Shown here in pieces: positions 1 through 7,428 of a stretch of 64,000 nt of DNA. The DNA lies in the NCBI RefSeq assembly GCF_009696675.1, contig NZ_VULN01000015.1, positions 1 through 64,000 of the forward strand, written 5' to 3'. Position 1 is the stretch's first letter. The number at the start of each line of letters is the position of its first letter. Below the pieces are notes generated by a model. It had not been told where the DNA came from. It ran no database searches and saw only the letters and a list, made by a program, of their open reading frames with translations. Made by a program: the position numbers and the translations under genes. The DNA is from Acidaminococcus fermentans (GTDB taxonomy: Bacteria; Bacillota; Negativicutes; Acidaminococcales; Acidaminococcaceae).

Positions 1-129
1 TGAATATATTATTGATTACAATGCTAATCGTATTCATTCGGGTATCGATTATGTAACCCCGAATGAAAAATACAAACAATTAGCAGGGTAGAAAAATGTC
101 ACGGTTCTATGTGTCTAAATACCTTGACA
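1..129 (+). mobile_element. Right end of an IS3-family insertion sequence
   Basis: The window opens inside an IS3-family element. Bases 2-91 encode the C-terminus of its transposase and bases 97-129 look like the right terminal inverted repeat. The reverse complement of that repeat begins TGTCAAGG and contains TTTAGACACAT. The repeat resembles the partial IS end at the other edge of the window (both begin TGT and carry TAGACAC) but is not identical to it. The exact element boundary is inferred because no target duplication can be checked. Confidence 0.6.
2..91 (+). CDS. IS3-family transposase OrfB, C-terminal fragment
   Basis: The reading frame from base 2 gives 29 residues ending at TAG 89-91, with the motif YNANRIHSGIDYVTP. 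This is the typical C-terminal end of the DDE integrase core of IS3/IS150-type transposases (consensus YN..R.H..L.Y.TP). The N-terminus lies outside the window, so intactness cannot be judged. It would catalyse excision and insertion of the element. Codon use is more AT-rich than in the chromosomal genes that follow, as expected of an acquired element. Confidence 0.75.
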   Translation, partial: EYIIDYNANRIHSGIDYVTPNEKYKQLAG

Positions 130-161
130 CTTTTCGTGAAGAGTGAAGAAAGGAGGCCGTG

Positions 162-1718
162 ATGGCGGACCGGTTTATGAAAGGGACCCTGATCCTGACG
201 GCGGCAGGGCTTATGGTGAAAATCCTGGGTTCGGTGAACCGGATCCTGCTGTCCCGGCTGCTGGGAGGTGAAGGCATCGGCCTGTACCAGATCGCCTATC
301 CCCTGTATCTGCTGCTGGTGGCCCTGTCTTCTGCAGGGATCCCTGCAGCCATGTCCATCCTGATTTCCCGCCGGGCAGCCGCCGGAGACCGGCAGGGGGC
401 CCGGCGGATCCTGGGGATTTCCGCCGGGCTCATGGCCCTGGCCGGAGTGTTTTTTGCCGCTCTGGCCTGGGCCCTGATCCCCTGGCTCATGGACGGGGGC
501 ATCGTCAAGGACGGACGGGCCCGGTACGCCATGCTGGCACTGGTGCCCGCCATCGGCATGTCCATTCCTGTGGCCTGCTTCCGGGGCTACTTCCAGGGGT
601 TCCAGGAAATGACTCCTACTGCGGTGTCCCAGATCCTGGAACAGTTCACCCGGGTGGTGACCATGGTGCTCCTGGCCTGGGCCCTGCTTCCCTGGGGTCT
701 TCCCTGGGGAGCTGCCGGAGCGGCTTTTGGGGCCGTGCCGGGAGCGGTGGTGAGCCTGGGGGCTCTGTTGTACTTCGTCCACCGGCAGCAGAAACGGTGG
801 CAGCAGGAACCGGTGACGGCCCTGTCAGAAGAAAGACCCTCCCTGACCCGGACCGCCTGGCAGCTGGTGTCCCTGGCCCTGCCGGTGACCTGTGCCAATC
901 TGATGGTGCCGGTGGTCAGCGGCATCGAAATGATCCTGGTGCCGGACCGGCTGCTGGCGGCGGGCTTTACGGTGGCGGATTCCACCCGGGCCCTGGGCTA
1001 TCTGTCCGGCATGGCCATGCCCCTGGTAAACATGGGCACCATTCCCACCAACTCCCTGGCGGCTTCGGTGGTGCCTGCGGTGGCGGAAGCCAAGGCACTG
1101 GGGGACCGGCCCCTGATGGTGAGCAAGACCCGCCGGGCCTTCCGGTTCTTCCTGCTGCTGAATGTGCCGGCGGCGGTAGGGGTGTACCTGTTGGGGAACC
1201 CCATTTCCCAGGTGCTCTACGGCACTATCCATGCCGGGCGGGTCATTACGGCCCTGGCCCCGGCCATCCTGTTCCTGGGGCTCCACCAGGTGTCCACTGC
1301 CATCCTCCAGGGCCTGGGCCACACCCGGGTTCCCATGGTGAACATGTTCCTGAGTCTTTTTGTAAAAGTGGGGCTCCTGTGGACCCTCACCGCCAATCCG
1401 GTGTGGAACATCCAGGGGGCCGCCTGGGCCACCGATGCCAACCTGGCTGTGGCCGGTCTGGGGAACCTGCTGTGGATGCACCACAGTGACGGGCTCACCC
1501 TGCCCGGAAAGAACTGCCTCCGGATCGGCGTTTCCGCCGCCCTGATGGGAGCCGCCCTGTGGGTCATGGGGCCCGTCCTGGCCCGGCTTCCCCTGGGAAA
1601 TGTGGTCCGGCTGGCCCTGGAGATCCTTGCGGGGGCACTGGTCTATGGCCTGTGCCTTTTGGCCACAGGAGAACTGAAACTCCGGGAACTGAAAAGAAAG
1701 AAAGAGGAAAAACGATGA
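162..1718 (+). CDS. MurJ/SpoVB-like lipid II or polysaccharide flippase (MATE/MVF superfamily)
   Basis: This 518-residue integral membrane protein has about 14 hydrophobic segments. Its start (MADRFMKGTLILTAAGLMVKILG) and the motif SRLLGGEGIGLYQIAYPLY are typical of the SpoVB/MurJ branch of the polysaccharide transport family, which flips lipid-linked precursors across the inner membrane. ATG 162 is chosen because AGGAGG at 151-156 sits five bases upstream; an in-frame GTG at 159 is possible. The 3' end overlaps mazG by ATGA. This spoVB-like/mazG/hup order is common in Firmicutes. Only 32 bp separate the gene from the IS end upstream, so its native promoter has probably been displaced. Lipid II as substrate is inferred from the family. 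Confidence 0.8.
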   Translation: MADRFMKGTLILTAAGLMVKILGSVNRILLSRLLGGEGIGLYQIAYPLYLLLVALSSAGIPAAMSILISRRAAAGDRQGARRILGISAGLMALAGVFFAALAWALIPWLMDGGIVKDGRARYAMLALVPAIGMSIPVACFRGYFQGFQEMTPTAVSQILEQFTRVVTMVLLAWALLPWGLPWGAAGAAFGAVPGAVVSLGALLYFVHRQQKRWQQEPVTALSEERPSLTRTAWQLVSLALPVTCANLMVPVVSGIEMILVPDRLLAAGFTVADSTRALGYLSGMAMPLVNMGTIPTNSLAASVVPAVAEAKALGDRPLMVSKTRRAFRFFLLLNVPAAVGVYLLGNPISQVLYGTIHAGRVITALAPAILFLGLHQVSTAILQGLGHTRVPMVNMFLSLFVKVGLLWTLTANPVWNIQGAAWATDANLAVAGLGNLLWMHHSDGLTLPGKNCLRIGVSAALMGAALWVMGPVLARLPLGNVVRLALEILAGALVYGLCLLATGELKLRELKRKKEEKR

Positions 1719-2572
1719 AAACACTCCACGAAAAAGGGATCCACCAGCCGGGGGTCCTGGATCTGCGGCCTCTCATGGAACTGGTCCGGGTACTCCGGGA
1801 GCCGGGAGGCTGTCCCTGGGACCGGGTCCAGACCCATACTTCCATGCGCCGGGAACTGGTGGAAGAAGTCTATGAGATGCTGGAAGCCATCGACGACGGC
1901 AATGTAGCCGGCATGCGGGAAGAAATGGGGGATGTGCTCCTCCAGGTGGTGTTCCACGCCCGGCTGGCGGAAGAAGAGGGGCTCTTTGCCATGCAGGATG
2001 TAATCGATGATGTGGTGAAGAAGCTGGTCCACCGGCATCCCCATGTTTTCGGCGATACCAAGGTCACAGGGGCCGGGGAAGTGATGGCCAACTGGGAGAC
2101 CCTGAAGGCTCAGGAAAAGACTGAACGGACCCATGCCCTGGATGGCATCGCCAAGGGGCTGCCAGCCCTGATGCGGGCCTACAAACTCAGCGCCAAAGCC
2201 GCCAAAACCGGGTTTGACTGGCCCGATGCCCCGGCTGCATGGCAGAAGGTGGAAGAAGAGAAAGACGAGCTCCAGGAGGCTGCAGCGAGCCGGGACAGGG
2301 ACCGGACGGAAGAGGAACTGGGGGACCTGCTCTTTGCCCTGGCCGTCTATGCCCGGAAACTGGACCTGGAACCGGAAACCACTTTGAACCGGGCCAACAA
2401 CAAATTCCAGCGCCGTTTTGAGCAGCTGGAAGCCCAGGTGAAGCAGGAAGGAAAAGAATGGAAAGACCTGACTCTGGAAGAACTGGAACACCGGTGGCAG
2501 GAGGCAAAGAGAGCAGTAGGGGACGGTCAGCGGTCAGCTGACCAACATGGGGGCACAGGTCGCGAGTCGTGA
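1715..2572 (+). CDS. mazG: Nucleoside triphosphate pyrophosphohydrolase MazG
   Basis: This 285-residue protein hydrolyses (d)NTPs to NMP and pyrophosphate (house-cleaning). It has two MazG domains, each with the metal-binding acidic pattern: ELVEEVYEMLEAI with EEMGDVLLQVVFHA in the first, and EEEKDELQEA with EEELGDLLFALAVYAR in the second. The N-terminal LRxPGGCPWDxxQTHxS motif is also typical. ATG 1715 overlaps the flippase stop (ATGA), indicating translational coupling. The last ~17 residues (GDGQRSADQHG...) are not MazG-like. They are encoded by a copy of the intergenic TGAC repeat that runs into the 3' end. Confidence 0.92.
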   Translation: MKTLHEKGIHQPGVLDLRPLMELVRVLREPGGCPWDRVQTHTSMRRELVEEVYEMLEAIDDGNVAGMREEMGDVLLQVVFHARLAEEEGLFAMQDVIDDVVKKLVHRHPHVFGDTKVTGAGEVMANWETLKAQEKTERTHALDGIAKGLPALMRAYKLSAKAAKTGFDWPDAPAAWQKVEEEKDELQEAAASRDRDRTEEELGDLLFALAVYARKLDLEPETTLNRANNKFQRRFEQLEAQVKQEGKEWKDLTLEELEHRWQEAKRAVGDGQRSADQHGGTGRES

Positions 2573-2600
2573 CCCGCGACCGGGGCTGCGGCCCCTGCTC
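2519..2600 (-). repeat. TGAC-type dispersed repeat with GC-rich palindromes at the mazG 3' end
   Basis: The segment starts with GGTCAGCGGTCAGCTGACC, the reverse-strand form of the 7-bp TGAC-unit repeat found at about a dozen places in this window. Two GC-rich inverted repeats follow: GTCGCG...CGCGAC, and GGGGC-TGCG-GCCCC near 2582-2595, which may act as a weak terminator. The first part is translated as the mazG tail. Confidence 0.6.
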
Positions 2601-2721
2601 TGGCCCCTTGTTTTCAAGATTTTCCCAAAAAACACGTGCATTTTTCCTATGATTGTGCTAATATGACCATAGTCAGGCGCCAGCCATGCAGGCGCAATAC
2701 CTATTTAGGAGGATTTATCTC

Positions 2722-2997
2722 ATGAACAAAAGTGAATTGATTGCTGAAGTTGCGTCCAAAACCGCACTGCCCAAAAAAGATGCTGAAAAGGCTGTGAACG
2801 CTTTCATCGATACTGTTAAAGAAGCTGTTGCCAACAAAGATAAAGTACAGCTGATCGGCTTTGGTACTTTTGAAGCTCGCGTTCGGAATGCCCGCAGCGG
2901 CAAGAATCCTCGCACTGGCGAAACCATTGAAATTGCAGAAGCCAACGTTCCTGCTTTCAAAGCCGGGAAGGCTTTTAAGGATGCCGTAAACAAATAA
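2722..2997 (+). CDS. hup: DNA-binding protein HU
   Basis: This 91-residue histone-like protein has the canonical start MNKSELIAEVASK. The DNA-binding arm contains GFGTFEARVRNARSGKNPRTG, and it ends FKAGKAFKDAVNK. It binds and bends DNA as a dimer. ATG 2722 is preceded by TTAGGAGGATTTATCTC, a strong ribosome binding site; the longer frame from 2686 lacks one. A good terminator follows directly. Its codons are more A/T-ending than those of neighbouring genes, as expected of a highly expressed gene. Confidence 0.97.
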   Translation: MNKSELIAEVASKTALPKKDAEKAVNAFIDTVKEAVANKDKVQLIGFGTFEARVRNARSGKNPRTGETIEIAEANVPAFKAGKAFKDAVNK

Positions 2998-3009
2998 TTG
3001 GCAGATCCA

Positions 3010-3045
3010 GCAACCTGATGCTCCCGGTGTCAGGTTGCTTTTTTT
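3010..3045 (+). terminator. Intrinsic terminator of hup
   Basis: A hairpin formed by GCAACCTG and CAGGTTGC around a CCCGG-containing loop is followed by a run of seven T. It directly follows the hup stop codon. Confidence 0.9.
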
Positions 3046-3092
3046 ATCCTCTGCAGGAGAGAATTTCCTTCCAGAGGTGGAAAGGCAAGAAA

Positions 3093-3398
3093 ATGGGCCT
3101 TAAAAAGAAAAAGCGTTTGGACTGGGCGGTTATCGGACGTACCCTGCTTATCCTGCTGGTCGTCCTGCCTCCGGTGGCGCTGCTGGGTACAGCTCTCCAG
3201 CGGGGATACTGGATCTACCAGCTCCGTCAGGAAAGGATACGGACAGAAAACAAAGTCCAGCAGCTGAAAGCGGAAAACGACGCCCTGGCACAGGAAAAAG
3301 AGAACCTGGGCGATATCAAATACATAGAAAAAGTGGCGCGGGACGAGCATAATATGGTAGGGAAGAATGAGATCCCGCTGTTTATGGTGAAGAAGTGA
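3093..3398 (+). CDS. Septum formation initiator (DivIC/FtsB-like)
   Basis: This 101-residue bitopic membrane protein has a basic N-terminus (MGLKKKKRLDW), one membrane segment around residues 15-35 (TLLILLVVLPPVALLGTAL), and a coiled coil (about 40-75) rich in Q/E/K heptads. A conserved end follows (YIEKVARDEHNMVGKNEIPLFMV), typical of the DivIC/FtsB family that links early and late division proteins. ATG 3093 was preferred over the upstream frame because family members begin just before the membrane segment. A terminator lies between it and convergent mrp. Confidence 0.85.
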   Translation: MGLKKKKRLDWAVIGRTLLILLVVLPPVALLGTALQRGYWIYQLRQERIRTENKVQQLKAENDALAQEKENLGDIKYIEKVARDEHNMVGKNEIPLFMVKK

Positions 3399-3403
3399 AA
3401 AAA

Positions 3404-3436
3404 GGGAGCTGTTGCACATGCAACAGCTCCCTTTTT
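3404..3436. terminator. Bidirectional terminator between divIC/ftsB-like gene and mrp
   Basis: The stem GGGAGCTGTTGC / GCAACAGCTCCC has an A-tract on the left and a T-tract on the right, so it can stop transcription from both convergent genes. Its arms belong to the recurrent GCTGTTGC stem family seen elsewhere in the window. Confidence 0.88.
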
Positions 3437-3437
3437 C

Positions 3438-4286
3438 TTACTTATCCTGTTCCACCACTTTATCCACAATGGCATCCAGCGCCTTTCGGCTGGCTTCACT
3501 GATGTTTTCCAGGGGATTGCCTTCGTCTTCGGCGGCCACCACCTGGGGATCGATGGGGATCCGGCCCAGGAAGGGCAGGCCTTTTTCTTCCGCCAGGGCC
3601 TTGCCGCCGCCAGCTTTGAAAATGTCCACTTCCTGTCCGCAGTGGGGACAGACGAATCCGCTCATGTTTTCGATGATGCCCCGGACAGGGATATGGCCCA
3701 GCTGGCAGAAGCTGAGGGATTTCCGCACATCGGCCAGGGCCACTTTCTGGGGGGTGGTGACGATGATGGCTTCCGCATCCTTGATGGTCTGGACCACGGT
3801 CAGGGGTTCATCCCCGGTGCCCGGAGGGCAGTCGATGATCAGGTAGTCCAAAGGATCCCATTTGGTGTCGCTCATGAACTGCCGGATGGCCCCCACCTTC
3901 AGGGGACCCCGCCAGATCAGGGCATCGTCCTGCTGGGCCAGGAAGCCCTGGGCGGACAAAAATTCCAGATGGTCGCTGTACCGGAAGGGAATCAGCTTTT
4001 CTCCTTCCACCTGGACGTGCTTGTCCATGAAGCCCAGCATGCCGGCCACGCTGGGGCCGTGGAGATCCACGTCCATCAGGCCCACATGGTAGCCCCGCTG
4101 GCTGAGAATCAGGGCCAAATCTACGGAAACCGTGCTTTTGCCCACGCCGCCTTTGCCGCTCATGACGACGATTTTATGTTTTACATGGGCCAGGAAATCG
4201 GCAATGGCCGCATCCTGGGGATTCTGCTTCGGATTGGATTCGCAGCCGGAGCAGTGGGAATGATCGCAGTGATCACATTCGCTCAT
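3438..4286 (-). CDS. mrp: Mrp/NBP35-family P-loop ATPase, Fe-S cluster carrier
   Basis: This 282-residue cytosolic ATPase is thought to bind and transfer Fe-S clusters. It has the deviant Walker A SGKGGVGKSTVSVDLA, the Walker B-like DVDLHGPSV, and the CPHCG pair near residue 220 that coordinates the bridging cluster. The N-terminus is Cys/His-rich (CDHCDHSHCSGC). The start at 4286 (MSECDHC) has GGGAGG eight bases upstream; an in-frame ATG six codons earlier lacks a site. A TTGCAT-N17-TATAAT promoter lies upstream. Confidence 0.93.
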   Translation of the reverse strand: MSECDHCDHSHCSGCESNPKQNPQDAAIADFLAHVKHKIVVMSGKGGVGKSTVSVDLALILSQRGYHVGLMDVDLHGPSVAGMLGFMDKHVQVEGEKLIPFRYSDHLEFLSAQGFLAQQDDALIWRGPLKVGAIRQFMSDTKWDPLDYLIIDCPPGTGDEPLTVVQTIKDAEAIIVTTPQKVALADVRKSLSFCQLGHIPVRGIIENMSGFVCPHCGQEVDIFKAGGGKALAEEKGLPFLGRIPIDPQVVAAEDEGNPLENISEASRKALDAIVDKVVEQDK

Positions 4287-4326
4287 TGAAAAAACCTCCC
4301 TCATAATCGATTGTCAACCTGTCCCT

Positions 4327-4355
4327 ATTATAGATAAAAATCCAACTGAATGCAA
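4327..4355 (-). promoter_or_regulatory. Sigma-70 promoter of mrp
   Basis: On the minus strand TTGCAT (4355-4350) and TATAAT (4332-4327) are separated by 17 bp, about 40 bp upstream of the mrp start. Confidence 0.75.
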
Positions 4356-4458
4356 TCGGGTTACATTAGAATCAGTGAAGAGGGAAGAGGGAAGGACCTG
4401 GCGGGCCGCCGGTTGTGCGGCCCCTACGGATTTCCCCACCTGCTCCCTGAATTCCCCC

Positions 4459-4487
4459 TGACTCTTCGGTCAAAAACAGTGTATAAT
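4459..4487 (+). promoter_or_regulatory. Promoter of the secreted protein at 4537
   Basis: CTGACT (4459-4464), a 17-bp spacer and TATAAT (4482-4487). A small hairpin GGGTGC-CTG-GCACCC (4504-4518) sits just before the AAGGAG ribosome binding site and could influence translation. Confidence 0.65.
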
Positions 4488-4536
4488 AGGGAAGAGAAAA
4501 ATCCGGGTGCCTGGCACCCATAAGGAGTGAAAACCT

Positions 4537-5139
4537 ATGATGTGGAAAAAAACCATGGCGGTGGCCCTTTTGGCAGCCCTTTGTGCGGCTCCGGCTTATG
4601 CTGCGGAACGGCCCAAACTGGCGGATGGAGAACTTTTTGTATCGGAACGGGTGGTGAAGGACGGCCGGGTGCTGTTCCAGGCGGCGGATGCCCACACGGA
4701 CTGGGAACATGACAGTGAAAAGACCGTACCGGGCCTGGTGTGCACCGCCTTCATCCCTCCCAAGGGGGGAGCGGACGCTCCGGAACTGGCCAGCGTGAAA
4801 AAGCTGACCACCCAGCAGGAAAAGGTCCTCCAGGCCCGGCGCCGGTATTCCGGCCCCTCCTATGCCAACCAGCTGGTGCTCTATGCGGCTATGAACACCA
4901 ACGGCCAGAACGGGAAGCTGGCCATTACCAAGGCGGAACTGTTCGGCCGGCTGCTGAATGTGACTGTGGCCATCCAGGATCCCACCGGTACCCAGGATGA
5001 CGGCAGTGAAGCCCTGGCGGAAGAACATGTGGTGACCATCCCGGAAAAGAACCTGCCCCGGTTCGGCAATCTCCGGGTCCGTTTCTCCGACGCCACCGGC
5101 CATGCCCTGGAAGATCTGGATGTGGCGTTGGAGAGGTAA
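4537..5139 (+). CDS. Secreted protein of unknown function
   Basis: This 200-residue protein has a clear signal peptide (MMWKKTMAVALLAALCAAPAYA, cleavage after AYA near residue 22). I do not recognise the mature domain. It is mixed alpha/beta by appearance, without Cys pairs or a repeat, and contains segments such as YANQLVLYAAMNTNGQNGKLAITKAELFG. AAGGAG lies nine bases before ATG 4537. It is a single-gene unit between its own promoter and the aro leader promoter. Likely periplasmic, with no function assignable from sequence. Confidence 0.7.
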   Translation: MMWKKTMAVALLAALCAAPAYAAERPKLADGELFVSERVVKDGRVLFQAADAHTDWEHDSEKTVPGLVCTAFIPPKGGADAPELASVKKLTTQQEKVLQARRRYSGPSYANQLVLYAAMNTNGQNGKLAITKAELFGRLLNVTVAIQDPTGTQDDGSEALAEEHVVTIPEKNLPRFGNLRVRFSDATGHALEDLDVALER

Positions 5140-5198
5140 CAGCTCTTGTAACACCCATTACACATTCCCGTTTCAATCTGGCTCCAATTAATTCTCTA

Positions 5199-5227
5199 TT
5201 GACGGATTTTGTAAACGGGAGTATTAT
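5199..5227 (+). promoter_or_regulatory. Promoter of the aromatic amino acid operon
   Basis: TTGACG (5199-5204), exactly 17 bp, then TATTAT (5222-5227). The predicted start of transcription near 5234 leaves a leader of about 285 nt before aroF. That leader contains a short Phe/Tyr-rich reading frame and a terminator. Confidence 0.85.
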
Positions 5228-5261
5228 AGATTCATTCCAATGGTTAAAGGCGGGTTGACAG

Positions 5262-5387
5262 ATGACTCTTTCTTCTCTGAAATGGGAAACTGCATATGGC
5301 TTTACCTTTACCCAGAGCTATTATTTTGGCTTTGGTTATTTTGGCTGCCATGAACTGAACAGTTTGCCCATCGTGAAGAGAGACTGA
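5262..5387 (+). CDS. Leader peptide of the aro operon (putative Phe/Tyr attenuator peptide)
   Basis: ATG 5262 follows AAAGGCGGG and opens a 41-codon frame ending TGA 5385-5387. The peptide contains five Phe, four Tyr and one Trp, nine of them packed between residues 12 and 27 (YGFTFTQSYYFGFGYF). It lies between a consensus promoter and an intrinsic terminator, upstream of genes that make Phe and Tyr. This is the architecture of ribosome-mediated attenuation: scarcity of charged tRNA-Phe or tRNA-Tyr would stall the ribosome and prevent terminator formation. The function is inferred; the frame, promoter and terminator are visible directly. Confidence 0.8.
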   Translation: MTLSSLKWETAYGFTFTQSYYFGFGYFGCHELNSLPIVKRD

Positions 5388-5457
5388 GGCTCCGGCCTTC
5401 CGGCGGTTTCCGTGAAGTGAAACCCTGAAGCAGACTCCTTGCGAGTCTGCTTTTTTT
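5388..5457 (+). promoter_or_regulatory. Attenuator region of the aro operon with intrinsic terminator
   Basis: After the leader stop codon come three potential hairpins: CCGG-CCTT-CCGG (about 5392-5403), GGTTTC (5405-5410) with GAAACC (5419-5424), and a terminator GCAGACTC-CTTGC-GAGTCTGC (5430-5450) followed by seven T (5451-5457). The terminator lies 63 bp before aroF. I could not settle the antiterminator pairing by eye. An early leader segment GGAAACTGC (5284-5292) can pair with the terminator 5' arm GCAGACTCC apart from two central mismatches. Confidence 0.8.
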
Positions 5458-5520
5458 GTGGAGAGGCCCCCGTCAGAAAAAAAGTAGGATAGTAGGAAAG
5501 CAGGACAGGAGGAAAACAAC

Positions 5521-6534
5521 ATGATTATTGTAATGAAGAAGGGTGCACCCAAAGAAGCGTCTGAAAAACTGAAAAAGAGCCTGGAACAAAGAGGCTTCAC
5601 CATCCATGACAGCATCGGGGAAAACCAGGAAGTCCTGGGGATCGTAGGGGATACCAGTATCCTGGATCCGGAAGATTTCATGGTGAATCCCTGGGTGGAT
5701 AAGGCCATGCGGGTACAGGAACCTTTCAAACGGGCCAACCGGATGTTCCACCCGGATGATTCCATCATCGATGTAAGCGGCGTGAAAGTGGGGGGCAAAA
5801 AGCTGGCGGTGATCGCCGGTCCCTGCTCTGTGGAAGGCCAGGAACAGATGGATACCATTGCCGCCGCCGTGAAAAAGAGCGGGGCGGCCATGCTCCGGGG
5901 CGGGGCCTTCAAACCCCGTACATCTCCCTACTCCTTCCAGGGGCTGGGGGACAAGGGCCTGGATATGATCCGTCAAGCCGGCACCGCCAACCATCTGCCC
6001 ATTGTAACGGAAATCATGTCCGCGGACAAAATCGATGAATTTGTGGAAAAAGTGGATCTGATCCAGGTAGGGGCCCGGAACATGCAGAACTTCACCCTGC
6101 TGAAGGAACTGGGGAAAATCAATAAGCCCATTCTGCTGAAGCGGGGTCTGTCCGCCACCATCGAGGAATGGCTCATGAGTGCAGAATACATTATGTCCGA
6201 AGGGAACGAAAATGTGATCCTCTGCGAACGGGGGATCCGGACCTTTGAAACCTATACCCGGAATACCCTGGACCTGTCCGCCGTCCAGGCGGTGAAGCGG
6301 CTGAGCCATCTGCCGGTGATCGTGGACCCCAGCCATGCCACCGGGAAGGCCTGGATGGTGCCCACCATGAGCAAGGCTGCCATTGCCGCCGGGGCTGACG
6401 GGCTGATCATCGAGACCCACAACGATCCCCAGCACGCCTGGTGTGACGGGGCCCAGAGCCTGTCCCTGCCGGAATTCGACCAGCTGATGAAGGACCTGAA
6501 GGTACTGGCTCCTGCGGTGGGCCGGGATCTGTAA
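5521..6534 (+). CDS. aroF: 3-deoxy-7-phosphoheptulonate synthase (DAHP synthase, type I-beta)
   Basis: This 337-residue enzyme condenses PEP and erythrose 4-phosphate in the first shikimate step. It has an N-terminal ferredoxin-like regulatory domain (about 1-70) as in the Thermotoga-type enzymes. The barrel follows with GPCSVEG, LRGGAFKPRTSPYSFQG, QVGARNMQN, LKRG and DPSHATG. The N-terminal domain usually mediates Tyr/Phe feedback inhibition. ATG 5521 follows AGGAGG. It is the first structural gene of the operon and follows the attenuator. Confidence 0.96.
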   Translation: MIIVMKKGAPKEASEKLKKSLEQRGFTIHDSIGENQEVLGIVGDTSILDPEDFMVNPWVDKAMRVQEPFKRANRMFHPDDSIIDVSGVKVGGKKLAVIAGPCSVEGQEQMDTIAAAVKKSGAAMLRGGAFKPRTSPYSFQGLGDKGLDMIRQAGTANHLPIVTEIMSADKIDEFVEKVDLIQVGARNMQNFTLLKELGKINKPILLKRGLSATIEEWLMSAEYIMSEGNENVILCERGIRTFETYTRNTLDLSAVQAVKRLSHLPVIVDPSHATGKAWMVPTMSKAAIAAGADGLIIETHNDPQHAWCDGAQSLSLPEFDQLMKDLKVLAPAVGRDL

Positions 6535-6555
6535 GACGGAAGCGGGAAAGACATC

Positions 6556-7428
6556 ATGAAGAAACTGCAGGATACTGTTGTTGCCATTGTAGGGCTGGGG
6601 CTCATCGGAGGCTCCTACGCCAAGGCCCTGAAAAGCCAGAAGGTGAAGCGGATCATCGGCATGGACCGGAACCACATCGTTTCTCTGATGGCCCTGGACG
6701 AAGGGTATGTAACGGAACTGGCCGATGAGGATCCGGAGCTCCTCCGGGAGGCGGATGTGATCATCTGCTGCATGTACCCCGGCGCCTTTGTACCCTTTGT
6801 GAAGGACCATGTCCGGTATTTCAAAAAAAATGTACTCCTGACCGATGTGATGGGGATCAAAGGCAGTATCCCGGACCAGGTGGATGCTCTTTTGGGACCG
6901 GAGATGGATTTCGTCCCCACCCATCCCATGGCAGGCCGGGAAGGCAAGGGATACAGCCAAAGCACCTCCCAGATCTTCCAGGGAGCCAATTTCATCCTGA
7001 TCCACCGGGACAACAACCGGCCGGAACACCGGGAATGGCTCCGGAACATGGCCTATGAACTGGGCTGTGCCCGGGTGGTGGAACTGTCGGTGGAGGAACA
7101 TGACAGCATCATCGCCTACACCAGCGATCTGCCCCATGTGATGGCGGTTTCCCTGATCAACAGCGATTCCATGCAGGAAAACACCAAGTACTTTGTGGCC
7201 GGGTCTTTCCGGGATGCCACCCGGGTGGCGGATATCAACGCCAAGCTGTGGAGCGACCTGTTCCTGTTGAACAAGGAACCGGTGCTCCGGGAGATCAACA
7301 AGCTGGAAATGCAGCTGGAACACTGGAAAAGCGCCCTCCAGCAGGATGACCGGGAAGAACTGGAGCAGATGATGGATCAGGCCAAAAAGAAAAGAAGGGA
7401 CATGTTTTATGGAAAAAATCTTCGTTGA
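6556..7428 (+). CDS. tyrA: Prephenate dehydrogenase
   Basis: This 290-residue NAD(P)-dependent enzyme converts prephenate to 4-hydroxyphenylpyruvate for tyrosine. A Rossmann motif VAIVGLGLIGGSYAKAL lies at residues 8-24. The prephenate-binding region includes THPMAGREGKGY and ITYTSDLPH-like IIAYTSDLPHVMA. There is no fused chorismate mutase or C-terminal ACT domain. The gene overlaps aroB by 20 bp. Confidence 0.93.
   Translation: MKKLQDTVVAIVGLGLIGGSYAKALKSQKVKRIIGMDRNHIVSLMALDEGYVTELADEDPELLREADVIICCMYPGAFVPFVKDHVRYFKKNVLLTDVMGIKGSIPDQVDALLGPEMDFVPTHPMAGREGKGYSQSTSQIFQGANFILIHRDNNRPEHREWLRNMAYELGCARVVELSVEEHDSIIAYTSDLPHVMAVSLINSDSMQENTKYFVAGSFRDATRVADINAKLWSDLFLLNKEPVLREINKLEMQLEHWKSALQQDDREELEQMMDQAKKKRRDMFYGKNLR

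Noticed and set aside
5199-5520. T-box riboswitch upstream of aroF
   Set aside because: The conserved T-box bulge sequence (AGGGTGGNACCGCG-like) and specifier-loop layout are absent. The coding leader explains the region better.
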